A DNA stretch of 64,000 nt from Dryococelus australis (taxonomy: Eukaryota > Arthropoda > Insecta > Phasmatodea > Phasmatidae). Shown here in pieces: positions 1 through 43,421 of the stretch. The DNA is taken from NCBI GenBank assembly GCA_029891345.1, contig CM057000.1, positions 129,555,338 through 129,619,337 of the forward strand, given 5' to 3'. The position numbers and the translations under genes were made by a program. The notes beneath the pieces were generated by a model. The model was given only the letters and a program-made list of their open reading frames with translations. It was not told the DNA's origin and made no database searches. The stretch's first letter is position 1. Each line of letters opens with the position of its first letter.

Positions 1-760
1 CCACAGTCTTCGTGTATCCAGTCGCGTAGGCCGTCGGCCGTACGACCCCCATCAACAATCATTCTGTATACCGAACGTGGCGCTGGGCTCATCGTCAGTT
101 CCTGTTCCCCACCTGATATCAGGCAGGACACGAACACACTACCAGCACCTCTGGGGTGCAGCGCATCAAGGTGCAGGTTGTTGGGGCACTGGCTGTACCA
201 ATGGTATTCTTCTGCGGGTCTGCAGTAGCAGCAGGGATGCTGTGATCTCCCAGTCATTTCCCATTGGACATCTTGATTCGCGGAAGCACGTGTGAAAATG
301 TTCTGCTTGTTAAACCTGGTTTTCCCGTGCACTGTTCACACTGTTGTTGACACTCAGAAATTTGGAAGTTGGTTGTCCAAATTGCGATTTGATGAAAGTT
401 TTCTGTTGTACACTGTCTTGTGTGTCGCTGTCCTCTCATGGCCCATGCTGTCATCGTGCTGCAGGATAATTGCGGCACTCAATATTTCTTCCACGTTGCC
501 ATTTAGCAGCAGTACTACTGCTGCACGATATTCTGGCAGGATTGTCTCCGCCACTACCTCCATCACTTCCCGCTCTGGTAGGTGCAGGTGAAAGCGCCTT
601 ACCAAGTGTACTTTGCATGTGATGAACGCGGTGAGAGGCTCACCAGGTTGTTGGATTTGTAGTGTGAATTTACTCTGCGCTTGCAATGATGAAAATGCCC
701 ATCCAAATCTGCACTGAAAGCCGTCGACGAACTCTTGCCACAATAGTCCATAATGGTTTA
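1..760 (-). pseudogene. Decayed Gypsy-type LTR retrotransposon gag, cut by the window edge
   Basis: On the minus strand a frame open from about 760 to 354 reads LWQEFVDGFQCRFG, then QIQQPGEPLTAFI and ERE-VMEVVAETILPEYRAAV, the W-x-x-F / PGE-x-L / L-P-E order of retrotransposon Gag capsid domains. The same frame, after stops including one near 351, holds a cysteine-histidine cluster at 239-186 (CCYC, H, then C) like a nucleocapsid zinc knuckle but with wider spacing. No LTR is visible; the pol side lies beyond base 1. Confidence 0.6.
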
Positions 761-974
761 GTGAATTACACTAAACCTTTGCCTCATTTTTCAGCTGGGT
801 TCCCACGCATCCTGCCCATTCCTCCTTCCATACACTGCATCTCTGCAGACATTCTGTACAGTCTCAGAGTAATAACTCTGGGTCTTCATTGAATAGATAG
901 AGGAGTTGAACTGTTTCTACGACTGAACTGTAAGTCGGGGTCATGACTACGATTTTCCAAAAAGTAATACTGAT

Positions 975-1566
975 TAGAGATGGGCAGTATTTTCAGTACC
1001 TGTTATCAGCAACAGGTATTGGGCGAGATCAGTCGATACCTGTTCCTAGTTTCTGGGAATACCTTTTGCCATCCCTGTCTGTTACTGAAGCAGAAACCAC
1101 CACACGTACTGGCTTGTTACTCGACACTCGTACAATATCATTTCATCGTACCTGTTCCTATCGTCTACTGCAACTCAATTGTATTTATGGACGAGAATAT
1201 TATTATATAAAAAATTCTTTCTAACTTTATTTTGAAGTTATTTAATAACGACATTCGCACAGTGCCAATTTTGCATGTGATTGTTTTTTTATAATTTTTT
1301 GGCAACAAAAAAAATTTCAAAGTTTTGTTTTAAGTTACAATTAATTTCGCCTTCTCAGTACGTCTCTAGCTGTTCCTTTATTCCCCCTCCCCCTAAACTG
1401 TAAAAGTAACAGCTGCTGGGAAATTGCTATTGTCACTGTATTACCAGCAGAACATGAGATGCTCCATAATAGGTATTCTCAATAACACGTATTAGCAAAA
1501 TGTATTGATTGGGAACAGGTACAGGTATGGGGTGTTCATGAGAAATACTGGTTTAGCTCATCTCTA
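975..1566. mobile_element. hAT-like non-autonomous element (592 bp)
   Basis: Bounded by inverted termini TAGAGATGGGC (975-985) and GCTCATCTCTA (1556-1566). The ends contain scattered CCTGTT/AACAGG motifs, as subterminal repeats of hAT elements do. The flanking 8-mers (ATACTGAT and ATACCATT) match at five of eight bases, so a target duplication is possible but eroded. No coding capacity. Confidence 0.6.
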
Positions 1567-1572
1567 ATACCA

Positions 1573-2156
1573 TTCCGTGTCCTAAACTGCTACAAGACCA
1601 TGATTTAGGTTACTAAATCGTCCATGTGACCAATTTTAGGCCCTAAATATTTGAGGATTAAGGGTTGAAATTTACTCAGGTGAAGTAGCACACTAAATCC
1701 TCAAATAAGTCTGTAAAATCGTCTGCTGTTGTTTATTTACGTTTTATTTCCCTCGTTGGGGTGGAAACGGCGATATTTTATGGTCTTGAAACGCTACATA
1801 AAACATGCACGTGAAAAATGAAGAATCTGGGATCTATATGAAGTAATTTTAAAATAAAAGTTGGTATGTTGTATAAAAAAAAAAGGTGATCTGTTTATTT
1901 GAACTGGAATATTAATTGCAGGGAGCGAAGAAATAACGAGAAGATTGATATTGGGTAGAAAGAAATATAACCAGTTATTTAAAAGACGTGAAAAATGCTC
2001 CGGAGTAATGATATTGCGACAAACAAATAACGTCAAAATTCCACAAGCCTGTAGTTTCCAACTTCATCAGATGTAGCACTATTACAAGCCGTTCAAAACC
2101 ATCCACCCTAAATTTCTAAAACCTAATTCCCCAAATTAGCCATTTTGGACACGGCT
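1573..2156. mobile_element. Short inverted-repeat element next to the hAT-like one
   Basis: Left end TTCCGTGTCCTAAACTG (from 1573), right end whose complement reads AGCCGTGTCCAAAATGG (to 2156). It begins seven bases after the hAT-like element ends. It holds no gene. An inner inverted pair around GAGGATT / AATCCTC occurs at about 1652-1698. Confidence 0.45.
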
Positions 2157-2159
2157 TGC

Positions 2160-4430
2160 GCCAGAATTTTTAGCTTAACTAATCTATTTTTTTTTCACGT
2201 AGGTGCCTAATCTGCTTATTGTAATAGTTGTTTGGAGAGGTGAATTTTAATTACTATCTCATAATGATGAACAGCGAATCCCTTATTCACGTAATTTTCT
2301 AGTGCCTTCTAAAGAATAAGTTCACCTATCTGAAATGAAATTGATAAAAGTCAGCTCAATTTATAATTTTTCAGGGTATTTTTAAAATAAATCCGAAAAT
2401 TATGTGTTTTTGGAAGTGTACCTTATTTCTAGTGTGAGAAATTTTGGTTACATGATGTTTCTTTTGAGACAGTAAAATAATGAAAGTCTCGTTGCTAAAC
2501 ACACGTTTTTGAGTAAGTATTGACCATATAAAAGTATGGATGTTGAGTGTAAGTGCTCGTTTCATTGAGACTTTTGCCGACGCCGCATGGTGAACGCTGG
2601 TATTCTGAGAACATTTGTCATATTGGTGAACCCGGATGTTATATTTTAGGTTTGTCTTTTATTCCACACAAGATCGTTGATTTTATTACATTTTGAAAGT
2701 TGAAAATCAATGTGGTTAGTTCTCTGTGTAGGAATTCAGATTACACTAAAGACGCATGTGGCTTCAGTTGCATGCTTCTCCTTCAATGTACTCTCTCGCC
2801 CCCCCCCCCCACCCCACCGGCAATCTTTTCATACGTCACCCCCTTGCGGCCAGGCGTTGCGAAGCCGGCACTTTGGCGCGATATCGTTTCTAGTCTCTCC
2901 TGAATAACCAGGTCCTGTAAGGAAAATACTCGATATATTTTTCTCTACACCTTTTTATCAATCTGTATTTCTATTTAAGTTTTGTACAGGTAACACAGCA
3001 ATCGTGCCCTTACAAATTCAAAGTTACAATTGGCTGTAAATTCTGGACTAAAATACTAAACTGCAGAATGAACATAGTAATTAAAGGAAATAGGTATGTT
3101 GTCCAAAGGAGGAAGTTGAATTCAGTTAAAATATGAGTTTGAGAATTTATCACCACCTTAATCACCATTGTTTCAGCTTTTATGTATTCACGTATAGGAT
3201 GGCAGCATTACAATTTTTGTATACCTTCAGTAAATCGTAATGAAGGGAATATAAGTTTTATTTATAATTAGGTGTCTATGCATTTTATTCGTTTCGCTCT
3301 CTTGTTCACAGTTCTTTATATAAAACCAGTTTAATGTTAATAGATTTTCATAAAGGTAAAAAAGTAAGTGAATTTCTGAAATGCTATGTTTTAATTTTTG
3401 TTGTGCCTCGCTTATAGTTTCGGATGTAATTATTCAGAGCAAGTCTAAAAACCTGCAATGTTACAAGTTATATCAAGCCACATATAAGGAATCTCACTTC
3501 ACAAGATGCTATTATGTTTTCATTTCTCTTCTTTAGAACTAATTTTCACAGCCATATAGCAGTGCAGGTATTTCCATCACCTTATAGAACCTGAGTAGGG
3601 GGTCTCTGTGGACTTTTCTTCCCAACATTCTGTGTATAGTTCCGCAGAAATAATTAAATACATTTAGTATATTTTCTACTTCTCCATTATCCCATCTGTA
3701 ATAACGAAACCTAAGTATTTGAACATGTCAACCTGTTGTATTGTTTATTCATCAGTTTCTATCTTAACTCTCGTGGGTTGGTCTTACGGGCAGCAAAGAG
3801 CAGTGTGCTTATATTCACATCATTAATGTATGTTAAAAAGCGTGATTGAGAGAGGACACCCTTCTCTAACGCCTTGATTTATTTCGGTCATATTTTATTA
3901 GCTGTTTGCTGCACTTTTAATTTGAACTGTATAAACCTTGCACAGCTTGTATACAATGTGATGGAATCCCTCTATTTAAAAATTTCCTACAGTTTATTTC
4001 TTCTTATTTTATCGAGTGATTTTCATAATCAATAAAGGTGAAAAAGGTTGGCAGATTGAATTCACAGTGTTTTTCTGTTAATTGTGTTACAATGGATTAC
4101 TTATCACTTTTATTTCTGGTGCCAAGTGCTTCTGCTTTAATCAATGCTCCTTTTATATTATTCCACTCCCTTTCGAACTTCACTTACCTGGTTATAATTT
4201 ATGCAGGCCCTGAACTAGACTAAACCCTAGACAAACAACAACAGAAGTATACTCGCATTGGATTCTGCTCGCAAAGTAGCGCAATTTGGTATTACATACA
4301 AAAAACACAAAAAGTCCTCACTGAAGTTACCTTAAAACATACAGTCCTAAAAACTTACCTTTAACTCGATGCTGCCTACTGGAGCTCCAACAATAAAAAC
4401 TACAACTACGAAAGAAAGCTTAATTATTTT
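2160..4430. other. AT-rich intergenic DNA
   Basis: No gene or conserved exon seen. A short GC-rich patch with a cytosine run lies at about 2800-2880. Confidence 0.5.
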
Positions 4431-4439
4431 AAAAAGGAT

Positions 4440-4815
4440 TGGGATATAAGATTCATAGGTCGTTCACTTTGTCTTCCCGGGAATCTTCCTTAGACTCGTA
4501 GTAGATAGTTCCGGAGCTGTCGCAGGAATTGTTTACCAATTGTGTCGAGCTAAAGTCAGCCTCAGCACTCTTTGTATCTGCTGCAGCTGTGTTCCACTTC
4601 TTGTTTCCGTTGCTGCATTGGTAATGTGCTGTCATCTCGCGCCTTTAGTTTACAGCAAAATGAGAGGTATACCAAACTGCTGCCCTGAGTTCAAACTGGG
4701 AGTCCTTTTATACAAATTTTCCCAGTTTGGTGGCACTCAGAAGGGTGCGGGGGTCTAGCCCTGCCTATTGGGGGTGGAGCATCTGACGTCACACACATGG
4801 GTTCCTGGATCTTAA
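4440..4815 (-). mobile_element. LTR-like repeat, minus copy, with TATA box
   Basis: On the minus strand this matches 16,299-16,600 (plus strand): both read GATCCAGG, then a GTGTGACGT box, then (A)CCCCC and CTTCTGAG, then TATAAAAGGACT, then CTCAGGGCA. TATAAAAGG is at 4712-4704. The promoter-like order suggests a solo LTR. Exact ends and target duplications are not clear. Confidence 0.5.
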
Positions 4816-5825
4816 TCTCAGCGACACTGGCGCTTGGCACAACGGCGATGACATATCTTGCCCTCGTGCGATTGGAGAGGCCACGACTCTGCTGGAAGGA
4901 CTGCTACACCTTAATCTGCACTATGTTTGAATATCGCAGCTATCCTGCAGCCGCGGAAAATTTGAACTGTGTGCTCTTTGGCGAGGGACGTTGATGGGAC
5001 GACTTCTTGGAGTGATGCAGGCTAACAGTAAAAGATAGAGGCACGTGGTTTGAAGGTTCCTTTAAGGCTCTGCCAATTCTTATGTCGACCACGTGTCCTG
5101 CCTCGTTTTATTTAGTTGTGACTTGCCCATAAGAATTACTTTTACTCAAGAAGGGGCAAAGTCACTTGGTAGGTTGTGCTCTTCAGTAGTGCAGGAATGC
5201 ACAACGCATCATAAGTTATTATTTTTGTTAATAACAAGTAGTCATTTCATAAATAAATGCTCTGAATTCCCTGCAAAAATTTCTGTCAACAAGGTAGGTC
5301 TTGTGTAAGGTTATGGGATACCATTTTGTTAGGGAAACATCTGCCTATAAATTATTGTGTTTAGACTTAATTTTGGTAACATGCGGAGGTCGTACATGCT
5401 TTTTAAGTGTATCATTTTTGTTGGAAGACGTCTTATCTATTAAAATTAATTAACGATTTTTAAAAACAATGTGTTTTTTTTTTTTTTCACGCTAGAGATG
5501 ACTGAACATTGTCAATAAATGCAATTTTTGTTTTTTGGGGGTTGGAACAAATTTAAACAAAATCAATCTTACAAACAGATAGTGAGTATGGGCTCATTCC
5601 TGAGTAACTTGAGATAGTAATAAAAATACCATCAAATCATAATTGTATTCAAATAACGACCCCCTCCTAATACCCTTCTCACAGGAATCGTGCAGGGTCG
5701 TAGAATCGAGAGTTGACTGTAGTATAACCATTTAAAACATGTGCCTTTTTAAGTATTGCTAATAATAATAGTAATAGCATCTATTGTTCCTTCTTAGAAG
5801 GTGAAGAACTTGCAACCTAACATTT
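4816..5825. other. Intergenic DNA 3' of ATPAF2
   Basis: Nothing recognisable as a gene. Includes a thymine run at about 5473-5486. Confidence 0.45.
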
Positions 5826-5831
5826 TTTATT
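5826..5831 (-). promoter_or_regulatory. Candidate polyadenylation signal for ATPAF2
   Basis: First AATAAA hexamer on the minus strand after the ATPAF2 stop, about 255 nt downstream. No transcript evidence; position only. Confidence 0.35.
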
Positions 5832-6086
5832 ATTTGACTGTAGGTCACATCATGTATAACAATTTTGGCAGCATTCTACAGATTCAGAGCAACATTAGGA
5901 TAGCCTCCACAAAAATGGTTTGTCATGCACGGCATGCATGCTGTATGACTTACAATATTCTATCAAAAATTAGCTTGCATAGACACTGGAGGCACAGTGA
6001 CAAGAAACAAGAATATAGCACATACAATAAATAAATATTTATAACAAAGATTCTTTACTGCTGTACAATAAAAATAAGTTAACTAC

Positions 6087-37575
<31,489 letters not shown>

Positions 37576-38749
37576 GTTACTCCGCGAGTGAAGTGAATAT
37601 AGTCATTTAAGCGCTCCTGAAGAGAGTGCAAGTGTAGTACAAGGTGCAGAGCAAGCACGAGTGTCTGCGAGCATGTGTTTGAATAAGTAGATCCTGCAAA
37701 CTCAGGAAAAGTGTAATTAACGGCCCTATTATGTATTAAATACCCCTGCGGGCTTAAATGTAACACTTGTTTTTCCTTGATTTCATTCGTCACATGTTGC
37801 ATCCCCATCTCACCTCATCCAATGTGTTACATGTATTAAAGGGTTTTTGTTTCTTGTAGAATTGTTTATGCAGGAATTATGAATATGTAATCAATGTGCA
37901 CATCTATTTGTAAGACATTTACGTGTAAGAAATAGTTCGCGCGGCCTGTTTGTCCGTCAACCTGGATAGCATGCCGCAAGGGAGAGTTTAGTCATACAAC
38001 AGTGTGTTTTCAGGAGTCGGATGTGCGGATCAACAGAGTCGCATTTCGTGTGCTTGAGTGGCAAATTAACATTTTATTACCAAACACTTCACTGCCATAG
38101 ACTGTCTAATTTACCGGAACCTCGTGTGTTTTAGCCACCCAAGACATCTCCGCTCTTACCATCTCCTGGAATAGCACTACCGGGGAAGGCTTATTGTCTC
38201 ATATTAATTAATAGTGACCACATGCCTTTTGTAATCAATGTTACCTTACCGGCAGGTTAATCCCGGCGCACATGTAAATTTGCTTCCTGGAGGAGCATGT
38301 TAAATAAAACCCAATAAACTAACGTGAAGTATTAGCATGTTCATTCGTTTTGCCCAAGGGCTAAAGGGGCGGCCCCCCCCCCCCAACCTTTCCCACCTTT
38401 TCATTGAAGTGTACTGTGCAAGTATTTTAATATGTATTTCAGTGATTTGTCTTCGTATACTTAAATGTGGGTGTGTGAGCCAACCAGAGATCTCACTGCA
38501 TATAATGCACATTACAGGTGACATATTTTCTTTCATTACGATGGTTGGAGCACCGGGAAGACACCGTCCATTGGCTGTCGGCACACGGCCCGGAGGAGAG
38601 GAGTCTGCTCTACTGCAACTAGTTGGTATTGCTACTGTAATACCTGGTGCCCAGATATCTAACAGCAGAAGGTTTGGTGACACAATTACGGAACATCTCC
38701 TGTCCCACTCCCAACCTTAAAACACCATTTTGCTCAACTATCTTGGCGT

Positions 38750-38870
38750 CAAAATTTAATATACTGAATATTTTCGATGAATAATCGATTTATAATGGAT
38801 TATTCTTCAATTAATCGATTTAGTTATATATTCAATTATTCGATGTTACAAAATAATCGGTTTTCCCCAT
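38750..38870. mobile_element. hAT-like terminus, opposite direction
   Basis: The complement of the right end reads TGATGGGGAAAACCGATTAT and the segment is full of AATCGATT motifs. It pairs with the end at 36,622; whether they bound one element of 2.25 kb or two separate ones is not settled. Confidence 0.5.
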
Positions 38871-38928
38871 CAAGCCCGATTCACGTGAATGCTGATCACG
38901 TCAAACAGACAGAATGGAAGACTTGAAC

Positions 38929-38974
38929 AGCCAATCAGAAGATGTCCTCAGTTTCCGCGCGAGTCGCGCGGAAA
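38929..38974. promoter_or_regulatory. CCAAT box and E2F-like GC palindrome
   Basis: AGCCAATCAG lies about 15 bp before a 23-bp near-perfect palindrome at 38,952-38,974 (TTTCCGCGCG, AGT, CGCGCGGAAA). TTTCCGCGC on both strands resembles E2F sites. This is one of few CpG-dense spots in the window. No gene start is firmly attached to it. Confidence 0.4.
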
Positions 38975-39169
38975 TGTTGAGCTCACCCTCTAGACACTAA
39001 AGAAGTTACAGATGGAACCTTGGCAGCTTCTAACGAGGCCAAACGGACATTGTTTAGTCAGTTAACAATATTTCGGACGTCCGCTTCACCCTTCCGGCTC
39101 TTGAACTCATTCTCCTCGCCAAACAGTACACATCATGTACCATCAGTACATTCTATAATCTGTGGTACT

Positions 39170-39710
39170 GACGTGTACCAAGTTAATTGCTCTTCTCAGA
39201 CCTTTCACCGCATCACTTCGTCTACGAGTACAGTGCAGTATTCGTATCATGTTGTGTATCTGTTTTAATTCATGGCCTTTTTAATTTTCAATATAGTGTT
39301 GACAACAGATGTCACGCGAGCTCTGCAGGATCCACGTGAATTTTGTTTGTTTAACTTTTTGTGTTCATTATGTCTTTTAAGTGTAATGTGTATCTTCATT
39401 TGGAGGCTTATGTTACAAGATAAGTGCTGTCTGCAAATAGTACACAGATTATAATTAGTAAAAGGAGGGAATTATGTTTATGTTTGACAGTTGCGATTAC
39501 TTGTAGAATCGTGTGATAGTTATAGGTGTTTATGTTTTTGTATGTTCAATTACATGCACTAAAGTGCACTAAGCCACCATATATTATCCATAATATTAGT
39601 AAATAAGCGTGTTATGAATTGTCTTTATAGTGTGTTGACATTCATAATGTAAACAAAGGCATCACATAATATTTTACATACTGCAAACACATCAGTTGTA
39701 ATGCCAGGTC
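39170..39710. repeat. Dispersed repeat X, copy 1
   Basis: Aligns along its length with 45,826-46,390 on the same strand; shared text includes TTTTTAATTTTCAATATAGT, TTAATTGC/TTAATCAC, AGATTATAATTAGTAAAA and AACACATC then GTGTAATGCC-like endings. Probably part of a transposon; no protein motif. Confidence 0.8.
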
Positions 39711-40070
39711 AAGAATGTGGCCAACATAATGGCATTACAACATATGTGTGATCACAACATAAATATATACCAAGTTGTGCCAAATTGCAATTTAAGTGTT
39801 TTCAGAACACATAGACACAGTGCAATTAAAGAGACGTGAATAAATTGCAAACACCAGTAAATGTGAGACAGTGCACATAAGAGATAACCACACGTGCTCA
39901 GTAAAAAACCCATTCATTACAGTTTAAGGGTTACAGACTGCAGGGCAGCCAGATCAACACAGTCACATGGTCAAAAATTGTTATGTTTTAAATGTGAGGT
40001 ATTTTATTGTGTTCTTTACAATCGTTTGTGTGATTCAATGTACATTAGCATTATTTTAGCAGCATCATTC

Positions 40071-40600
40071 TGTTGTGATCCCTCTTTGACAGCTGTCAGG
40101 TCACACACTATTAAGGGGGCGAAGTACAGAACACAAAGACTGGCCTCTCTATAAGAATCTCTATATAAACTCTGATACTCACAAGAGTACAGCACTTTTC
40201 AATAAATACTTTATGCCTGATGAGTGAGTAATTATTTGTTACTTTTAGTTAGTTATATTAAGGCCACATTTATTAATTGCCAAACTAAAGTCTTGATCCT
40301 CGATGTCGAAGGCTGTATCTCCCCGACTACCGGTAGTGGCGGTCCTCGGTACACCCCTCTTGTGGCGCTTCCTGGGAGGGTGGCCACTGGCTGACAACCG
40401 ATGGCGTCTCCCGCAACGGGCTGCAAGCATATGGCCCCACGACGAGCCTCATACTGCCCCATATCCGCGCAATGTTTAGAGTCTCACCATACTGTTTACT
40501 GTCTACAGCTTGTCACCTTCCCTGACTTCCTGACTGCCCACTGAATGTGTTGCTGGGTTCACGTGAGCGGCAAGTAAGGCTCGCGCAGATCATAATATCA
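40071..40600 (-). mobile_element. 3' LTR of an LTR retrotransposon
   Basis: On the minus strand it starts TGATATTATGATC and ends GGGATCACAACA (TG...CA). Directly before it is a polypurine tract, AAGAGGGAGGG, as expected upstream of a 3' LTR. It matches 44,743-45,325 throughout. A TATA-like TTTATATAGAG lies in the LTR. About 400 bp of probable internal sequence remains at 40,601-41,005. Confidence 0.8.
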
Positions 40601-41005
40601 CCCTCCCTCTTCAAATTGAGCTGGTCCCCAGCTCTGGAACTGATGTTTGGGGAAGTGGTACAGTATTAGGCAACGTCGATCTCATGGCGTTCGTCTGTTT
40701 CCTGACCACAGGAAAATTGTAAGGATGACACCCTATCCAATAATGACAGGAAACGAATGTGGGAAGAAGTGACGAAAAAAGGGAATTGGGGTAGGGAGCT
40801 GTCTTGCCTTCTTTCTTGCATGTAATGGTATTGGAGTTTGCACGTGAGTCCTGATCGTTGTTTTCACTATGGCAACCTGCGCTTGCATTAGGTGGCTCGG
40901 TCGTGCCCATGGCCGTGAACTTGGCTGGGAGTGACGGGTGTACAAGCTTCCTATAGGTTGATGTGGCAACACACTCGAATTGCAGGCACCGACGTGTACA
41001 GCCAA
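40601..41005 (-). mobile_element. Internal remnant of the LTR retrotransposon
   Basis: Lies immediately 5' (minus strand) of the 3' LTR and contains the polypurine tract at about 40,601-40,611. The reading frames have no clear domain; position alone suggests the end of pol. Confidence 0.5.
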
Positions 41006-41280
41006 TTCATGCCCTACCTACTTATGTGGCATTGTGATTAAGAAAATATTAATTTCTTTATAAAACCATTTGGAAAGTGTGATTATGTGTTAATGCAACA
41101 AAATTTACATTAAACTTGGTTTAAGTTTAGCATTTTGAAAATTTATAATTTCCCGTAACAATATTTATTACTTTTAAAACGTGACATATTTAATGTGGTG
41201 AGAAAATTTTTGTTTGATAATGTTAATTTTCACCTGAAAAGAAACTTAATTATACATAACATACACTTTCATTTGAGAAT

Positions 41281-41281
<1 letters not shown>

Positions 41282-41365
<84 letters not shown>

Positions 41366-41394
41366 ACTTATTGTTGTGTCACGAGGAACTCTCT

Positions 41395-41425
<31 letters not shown>

Positions 41426-41440
41426 TATATATATATATAA
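41282..41440. repeat. TA and CA microsatellites
   Basis: About 80 bp of TA repeats (41,282-41,362), a short unique stretch, then CA repeats (41,395-41,414) and more TA. Frames across it are repeat artefacts. Confidence 0.97.
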
Positions 41441-43190
41441 GTTCCTTGAGGCACAACTATATATATTCTTAATCTAAATACTTATCTTCTAAATACCTTA
41501 TTGTGCTCATTTGCAAGGTTATGGGGACGATTTGCATAATGAAATGTTTTAATATCTAAACTGAATGTTAGTTATTTTTATTTTAAGAAATGCCGATCAT
41601 TGATGCTACTCAAAACCCCACTACGTTTCATTACTCAGGTTTATGTACCCTACTTACATGTACTTATTCAAACAACTAGAATATGTATGTGTAATATAAT
41701 GGCTTGACCAACACATAATCTAGCATAGTTAACTCCATATTGACAATATTGAACTCAAGAACCATATTTAACAAGTTAATTTCCACTAAATAGATTTTTT
41801 TCAGATATCATTCATTATTGCTGAATAATTAGAAAATATATTGGCAAAATCGTTTAGTTTTGTTTGTGGCCAGGCCTTGAGAAGCTCTACAATTCAAAAA
41901 ATTTTAAACTGAATTGTAATATGGTAAGTTTATGAAGGCAACCCTCGTTATTTAAGCAATTTGCCAATGCAATAAATTTCATAGTATAAACATAATTTGC
42001 ACTTGTGTTGGCATAAAGCACTTGATAAATATTCTTTTGTAAATTTCGTTGAATAAAACATTTTATATATTATGTAAAAGTAACTTAAATGCCAATGATG
42101 TTCCTTGCAGTCTAGTTCTTACTTAAATTGGGTCATTATTGTTATTGTAGCCCTATTGTCACTTGAATAAAAAAAACGATAGATATACCGGTAGTCCAGT
42201 TGTACAATAATGACAGATGCATATAAGCAAGGATAAGTTTATTAAGAATGAAGAAGAGTTTGATATTGTGTGCTACTCTTTAGTTATGTAATGGTAATGG
42301 TTCTTGTCCTTAAGTTATATAATTTAATCACAGTATATATTGCAGTTAGTGGTTGGAGTTAAGCAGACAGTGGCTGTTGTCAAATTGAGTGCAATGTACC
42401 AATGACCACTTACCCTTGTGCCCTTCACGACGAAGGGAGCAGCTTATGAATTTGGATACCCTTAGTTTAGAAATTGATTACAAACAGTCGATCGCCACTC
42501 ATCGCGACTGTCCATAGACATTTGTTTATTTATTTTAACCCAAGAATGTTTATTTTGTTTCATCCCGCACAAAGTTTAGAAATGGACAGAGATAATGTGA
42601 TTGCATTAAATGATATTTTGCTAGCACGAAGAATGGTAGTGAGAATATTAATTAATTTGTTACAGTTATTGGCACAAGCTTGTACACACAAGAGATCTAA
42701 TGGACGAAATAAACTAAAAACTAAACTTAACTCTCTTCTGTAGTTCCTACAATACCATGAAAATAATTTATCAACTCATTAACAGTTTTAAAATGTTATT
42801 AGCAGGTATAATATAAATACTTACACTTTTTATTTTCTCTGGTGCCGTTTATGCCATCTTAACAGTACAAAATAAAAAGAATATCACACAGACAAAAACA
42901 ATAGTGTTCGAGTAGGATAAGTGGCTCGAGCCCTTGACTGAAGGGGACATTCAAAGATGCAATATCAATAATGATACAATTTAAGTGAGAAGTAAACTGT
43001 AAGCAACATACTTGGCACTAAGTTACATTTACATAATATGTCATGAAAAACCACATTTAATTTCGATTCATGACATCTAATATGCAATTATTCTGCATGA
43101 CATACTACAAAAAATGACGTTACTTAAGCCAACAATGAATTTTATATACTGGAACAAAGAATACATCATGACATTCAACTTACCTCGAAG
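41441..43190. other. Unassigned AT-rich DNA before the THAP exon
   Basis: No further THAP-gene exon or transposase recognised. A frame at 42,474-42,743 (plus) has no known motif. Confidence 0.4.
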
Positions 43191-43196
43191 AAGTTG

Positions 43197-43421
43197 TCAT
43201 GGCACATAATAAATTTTTAGACTCTTCGACTCAGCATTTTTACATTCATAATTGAAGAGCAGGTCACATACTAGATAAGTATCGTACACTTTCTTCTTGT
43301 CTACTCTTTGTAACTTCGGATTCCTTATCCTATGTAACCACACACGAAAAATTTCGTCTCTAAGTGGAAACCGATGTCTTACAGAAAGTTTGTCTGCACA
43401 TCCTGGGAAACAACAAGGCAT
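43197..43421 (-). pseudogene. THAP zinc-finger exon, histidine ligand lost
   Basis: From a true ATG at 43421 the frame reads MPCCFPGCADK, then HRFPLRDEIFRVWLHRIRNP, then KKKVYDTYLVCDLLF and a final YYVP before TGA. This is the layout of a THAP domain (C-x2-4-C, W, C-x2-H, A-V-P box), a DNA-binding zinc finger found in insect regulators and in P-element transposases. The C-x2-H step reads VCDLLF where the family has VC-x-x-H-F, so the fourth zinc ligand is Leu. A donor-like GTAAGT lies 18 bp after the stop. No transposase or other exon was recognised nearby. It is probably a dead THAP gene or transposon exon. Confidence 0.7.

Noticed and set aside
38300..38720. Two overlapping 127-codon frames on opposite strands
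   Set aside because: Contains a run of cytosines and part of a repeat also seen at 52.1 kb; no protein family recognised.
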